Assembly: GCA_903911455.1 (NCBI GenBank)
Contig: CAIWDQ010000306.1
Coordinates: forward strand, 1-7,884
DNA: 7,884 bases
Direction: 5' to 3'
Source of the DNA: an uncultured bacterium
GTDB lineage: Bacteria > Bacteroidota > Bacteroidia > Bacteroidales > JACABE01
Shown: positions 5,296 through 7,884 of the stretch, one piece after another
How positions within the stretch are numbered: the first letter of the stretch is position 1
How the letters are laid out: each line of letters opens with the position of its first letter
The notes under the pieces: generated by a model
Databases searched by the model: none
What the model saw: only the letters and a program-made list of their open reading frames with translations
Told to the model about the DNA's origin: nothing
Translations under genes and position numbers: made by a program

Positions 5296-7761
5296 ATGGG
5301 AACATGTTTTTCATACGGCAATAAGTTATTGCAAAAAGAAATTTCAAAATTAAATAGTGTTAAAAATATTACACTTATCGGTTCAGGAACTATGGGAACC
5401 GGCATTGGTATTGATATTCTTAATAAAACAAATTACAATGTTGTTTTTATCGATATTTCTGAGAAATCACTTAATCGTGCTCAGAATGATATTAAAAATT
5501 ATTTTCAGGGACTTTTAGGAAGTGGAAGGATTGTTGAAGAACAATTCAATGCATTTCTTAAAAGAGTTACTTATACTGATGATTTTAAAACGCTACGTAA
5601 TGCCGAAATCATTTGGGAAGTTGCTACCGAAAGAATTGATATCAAAAAAGGTATCTTCGAAAATATAGAGAAGTATTCTGATCCTGAAAAGTTAGTACTT
5701 GTATTTTCAAATACGTCTTCTCATACTACCGAAGAGCTTGCAATACTTTTTAATGACAATTTTTTAAGAGATAAATTCTTAACAGGTCATGGGTACTTCC
5801 CTTTTCATGCGAATCGTTTATTTGATGTAATGAAAGGTAAATATGCAACTGAAGCCACTTATATTATTGGTGTTGCATTTGCTGAGCAAGTTTTAGAAAA
5901 GAAAGTTATTGCATTAAGAAATGATCATCATGGTTATGTTGCTGACCCAATTTTTCAGGGGATGGGTGCTATAATTAGCTGGGATATAAAAACCGGTCAG
6001 GATCTTGTGGAATTGCCCCAGGTATTCGCTAAACTGACTGCAAATCCTTTTGAAGTTCTTGACAGAACCGGCCACATGCCTTATACTGAAAGCGGAAAAC
6101 ATTTAGGCAAAGCTTTGCCTGCTCACGATAGATTAAGATCAATTTATAATCAGAAAAATAAACATTATCCCTCTTGGATTGAAGACTTAGAAAAATCAGG
6201 TAAGATAGGAATTTATAATGCTGAGAAAGAAGGATTTTTCAAATGGGATGGAAAGCCAAACCGTGAGAAACCTATTAAAGCGTATGATCCTAAAAGTAAG
6301 ACTTATGTTGATATAAAAGAAATAGATTATAATCAATATTGGTCTTTATATGAAGCAGATGCGCAAGATCATAGAGATTCTACTATTAAAAGTATTGAAG
6401 GACTGATAAGGATAGCTGAATCAAATGATAAAGGTGGGCAAACTTTTAGGCGTTATGTTATCCCGATTTTGCTTTATGGTTTAGATTTAATTCAGGATAA
6501 TTACGCTACAGCAGCTGATATTAATGCAGCTACCAAAGTTGGCCTTAGATTTAAATATGGCTTATGCGAAATCATTGATGGTTTCTTAAATCATTTTGGT
6601 ATCGATAGTTTTAGTGCATTAGTTAAAAAAGCTGCAATTGAAAATCCTGATTGTGCAGATCTTTATGATATTGATGGAAAAATTGGTCCCCGTAAAGGGA
6701 TTCCTTCTCTTCTTGCAACTATGAAAAAGAATGGTTGGATTAATCTTTTAGGTTATGGCCGTATTTATTCAACGCCAGTTAGCTTTAGAAATTTTGTTAC
6801 AGCTGAGATGGATATTTATTATAATGATCTTCGTTATGTTTATCCTTCCAAAAAAGATCGTGTAGCTTCTATTATTTTCGATAATCCTTTGCGTGGAAAT
6901 GTTTGGAATAAAAACACGCTTGATGAGTTGGATCATGCTATAGGAGTGTCGGTTGATTTATATGAAAAGGGATTATTAGGTGCTTTGTTATTTACAGCTT
7001 CCGGAACTGGTATGCGGATGTTGGGTGCTGATGCAAGGCAATTTAACAAAGGTTGGTTTGATGCTAAGAAAGGCTATCAATTTTTAGGTGAGGATGAGGC
7101 TTCTTATTTCACAAAAGCGGGCATGAAACTTTTCCGTTTTGTTCAGGAGTCGCCTATGTGGACTATTGGTGCTTTTGGTGAAAAATGGGGTGGAGGTGCT
7201 GAATTTACTTATTTCTTAAATCAAAGGTTTGACCTTATAATTAAAGGTGTTGAGTTTGATTCTCTATTAAGAGAAAATGTTTTAAGAACTAAGAAAAATT
7301 ACAACCAACCTGAAATAGAATATGCAATTCTTGGAGGTTTTGGGGCAGTTCAGGAGTTGGTAAGACTCGGCTTTGGTGATTCTTTGATTGATGAAATGTT
7401 TTTACAGGGATTGACTCCTGAAAGAGCTTATCAGTTAGGCTTATCAAATGGTATTGATGAGAGTGAATTTAATTTGCTTGAAAAAGCTTATGAGCTTGCC
7501 AGATTGAAACAGAAATATGCAATACCTTATTCAGTAGCTCTTTATAATAAACAGAAAAAAGAAGCTTACTATAATGGTTGCGATGATGATAAGTTGACAA
7601 AGGATACCGGAGAGACTTTTAATCCTGAAAAAAATCCATATATAAATACGGGTTTATTAAGGTTATTAAATATTGGTGGTAAAAATCCTGCTGTTGAACT
7701 TGATGTTAAAGGAAAGCTTCCGGGCTGGGACAATAATTATAAAACTTTATATCAAGATTAA
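5296..7761 (+). CDS. Bifunctional 3-hydroxyacyl-CoA dehydrogenase / enoyl-CoA hydratase fusion
   Basis: This 821-residue protein joins an N-terminal 3-hydroxyacyl-CoA dehydrogenase to a C-terminal crotonase domain, the reverse order of FadB/FadJ. Expected role: NAD-dependent oxidation of 3-hydroxypimeloyl-CoA to 3-oxopimeloyl-CoA, with the hydratase half acting on a 2-enoyl-CoA of the same or the later C4 stage. The Rossmann loop IGSGTMGTGIG (28-38) with D53 after the second strand indicates NAD. Two helical dehydrogenase C-terminal repeats lie near 213-259 and 383-436, and an EGFFKW stretch at 312-317 resembles the KGFY motif. S141 and H165 match catalytic Ser and His, but the Glu and Asn positions hold D177 and D217. 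The crotonase part (about 520-740) has GAD (577-579), E636 in GGGAE and E673 in QPE, so both glutamates are kept, with a roughly 17-residue insertion between them. An N-terminal extension of about 22 residues and an 80-residue C-terminal tail are unexplained. No internal ATG offers a better start. Confidence 0.88.
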   Translation: MGTCFSYGNKLLQKEISKLNSVKNITLIGSGTMGTGIGIDILNKTNYNVVFIDISEKSLNRAQNDIKNYFQGLLGSGRIVEEQFNAFLKRVTYTDDFKTLRNAEIIWEVATERIDIKKGIFENIEKYSDPEKLVLVFSNTSSHTTEELAILFNDNFLRDKFLTGHGYFPFHANRLFDVMKGKYATEATYIIGVAFAEQVLEKKVIALRNDHHGYVADPIFQGMGAIISWDIKTGQDLVELPQVFAKLTANPFEVLDRTGHMPYTESGKHLGKALPAHDRLRSIYNQKNKHYPSWIEDLEKSGKIGIYNAEKEGFFKWDGKPNREKPIKAYDPKSKTYVDIKEIDYNQYWSLYEADAQDHRDSTIKSIEGLIRIAESNDKGGQTFRRYVIPILLYGLDLIQDNYATAADINAATKVGLRFKYGLCEIIDGFLNHFGIDSFSALVKKAAIENPDCADLYDIDGKIGPRKGIPSLLATMKKNGWINLLGYGRIYSTPVSFRNFVTAEMDIYYNDLRYVYPSKKDRVASIIFDNPLRGNVWNKNTLDELDHAIGVSVDLYEKGLLGALLFTASGTGMRMLGADARQFNKGWFDAKKGYQFLGEDEASYFTKAGMKLFRFVQESPMWTIGAFGEKWGGGAEFTYFLNQRFDLIIKGVEFDSLLRENVLRTKKNYNQPEIEYAILGGFGAVQELVRLGFGDSLIDEMFLQGLTPERAYQLGLSNGIDESEFNLLEKAYELARLKQKYAIPYSVALYNKQKKEAYYNGCDDDKLTKDTGETFNPEKNPYINTGLLRLLNIGGKNPAVELDVKGKLPGWDNNYKTLYQD

Positions 7762-7807
7762 GCTACAAAACTGTTAACAAATACTTATCTACTGTACTAG
7801 AGGATGT

Positions 7808-7840
7808 AAAAGTTATTTAGTTAACTTTAGAAAAGTTATT
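7808..7840. repeat. Short direct repeat with a weak hairpin in the 3' intergenic region
   Basis: The 123 nt after the last stop codon contain no credible gene. Within them AAAAGTTATT occurs twice, at 7808-7817 and 7831-7840. The first copy can pair: AAAGTTA (7809-7815) is complementary to TAACTTT (7822-7828) across a 6-nt loop. The stem has only one G-C pair and no run of T follows, so it is a poor intrinsic terminator. It could be a weak transcript end, a regulator site at the start of the next operon, or chance in AT-rich DNA. The sequence is directly seen; the function is not established. Confidence 0.3.
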
Positions 7841-7884
7841 AAAGAAGCATTAACTGAATATAAGATCTAAAAAGGTGCGATACA

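Noticed and set aside
1957..5370. Similar N-terminal peptides KLNSVND and KLNSVKN in the reductase subunit and the fusion protein, with a shared AATAGTGTTAA stretch
   Set aside because: The match is short, AT-rich and in unrelated folds, so it is probably coincidence rather than a repeat or targeting signal.
5296..7761. Two separate genes joined by a sequencing error
   Set aside because: One uninterrupted frame spans both domains, and reverse-order dehydrogenase-hydratase fusions are a known arrangement.

Overview
The window is a tight, single-direction run of six plus-strand genes covering about 98% of the sequence. It reads as a gene cluster for anaerobic breakdown of benzoyl-CoA (or a close analogue). 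In order it encodes 6-oxocyclohex-1-ene-1-carbonyl-CoA hydrolase (Oah/BamA), cyclohexa-1,5-diene-1-carbonyl-CoA hydratase (Dch), one iron-sulfur subunit of the benzoyl-CoA reductase / 2-hydroxyacyl-CoA dehydratase family, one ATP-hydrolysing activator of the BcrA/BcrD/HgdC type, a thiolase, and a long 3-hydroxyacyl-CoA dehydrogenase fused to an enoyl-CoA hydratase domain. Gaps are 12, 40, -8, 60 and 39 nt, consistent with one operon. No minus-strand gene, RNA gene, mobile element or CRISPR array is supported.

The logic of the cluster is: ATP-driven two-electron reduction of the aromatic ring (reductase subunit plus activator), hydration of the dienoyl-CoA (Dch), oxidation of the 6-hydroxy compound (enzyme Had, NOT in this window), hydrolytic ring opening to 3-hydroxypimeloyl-CoA (Oah), oxidation to 3-oxopimeloyl-CoA (dehydrogenase half of the fusion), and thiolytic cleavage to glutaryl-CoA plus acetyl-CoA (thiolase). 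The hydratase half of the fusion and the thiolase could also serve the later crotonyl-CoA steps. CoA ligase, ferredoxin, glutaryl-CoA dehydrogenase and Had are not present here.

The organism looks like an anaerobic member of the Bacteroidota or a similarly AT-rich lineage. The DNA is strongly AT-rich (about one third G+C by eye), all six genes start with ATG and stop with TAA, leaders are A-rich without a convincing Shine-Dalgarno sequence, and codon use is AT-biased throughout. This is an inference from style only. The well-known versions of this pathway come mainly from Proteobacteria (Thauera, Azoarcus/Aromatoleum, Rhodopseudomonas), Desulfobacterota (Geobacter, Syntrophus) and the archaeon Ferroglobus.

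The point most worth pursuing is the reductase. Characterised ATP-dependent benzoyl-CoA reductases have four different subunits (two Fe-S subunits and two ATPase subunits), whereas here a single Fe-S subunit gene and a single ATPase gene overlap by 8 nt inside an otherwise recognisable benzoyl-CoA operon. Either the partner subunits lie outside the window or this is a simplified homomeric reductase. The fusion protein also carries unusual residues at dehydrogenase catalytic positions.
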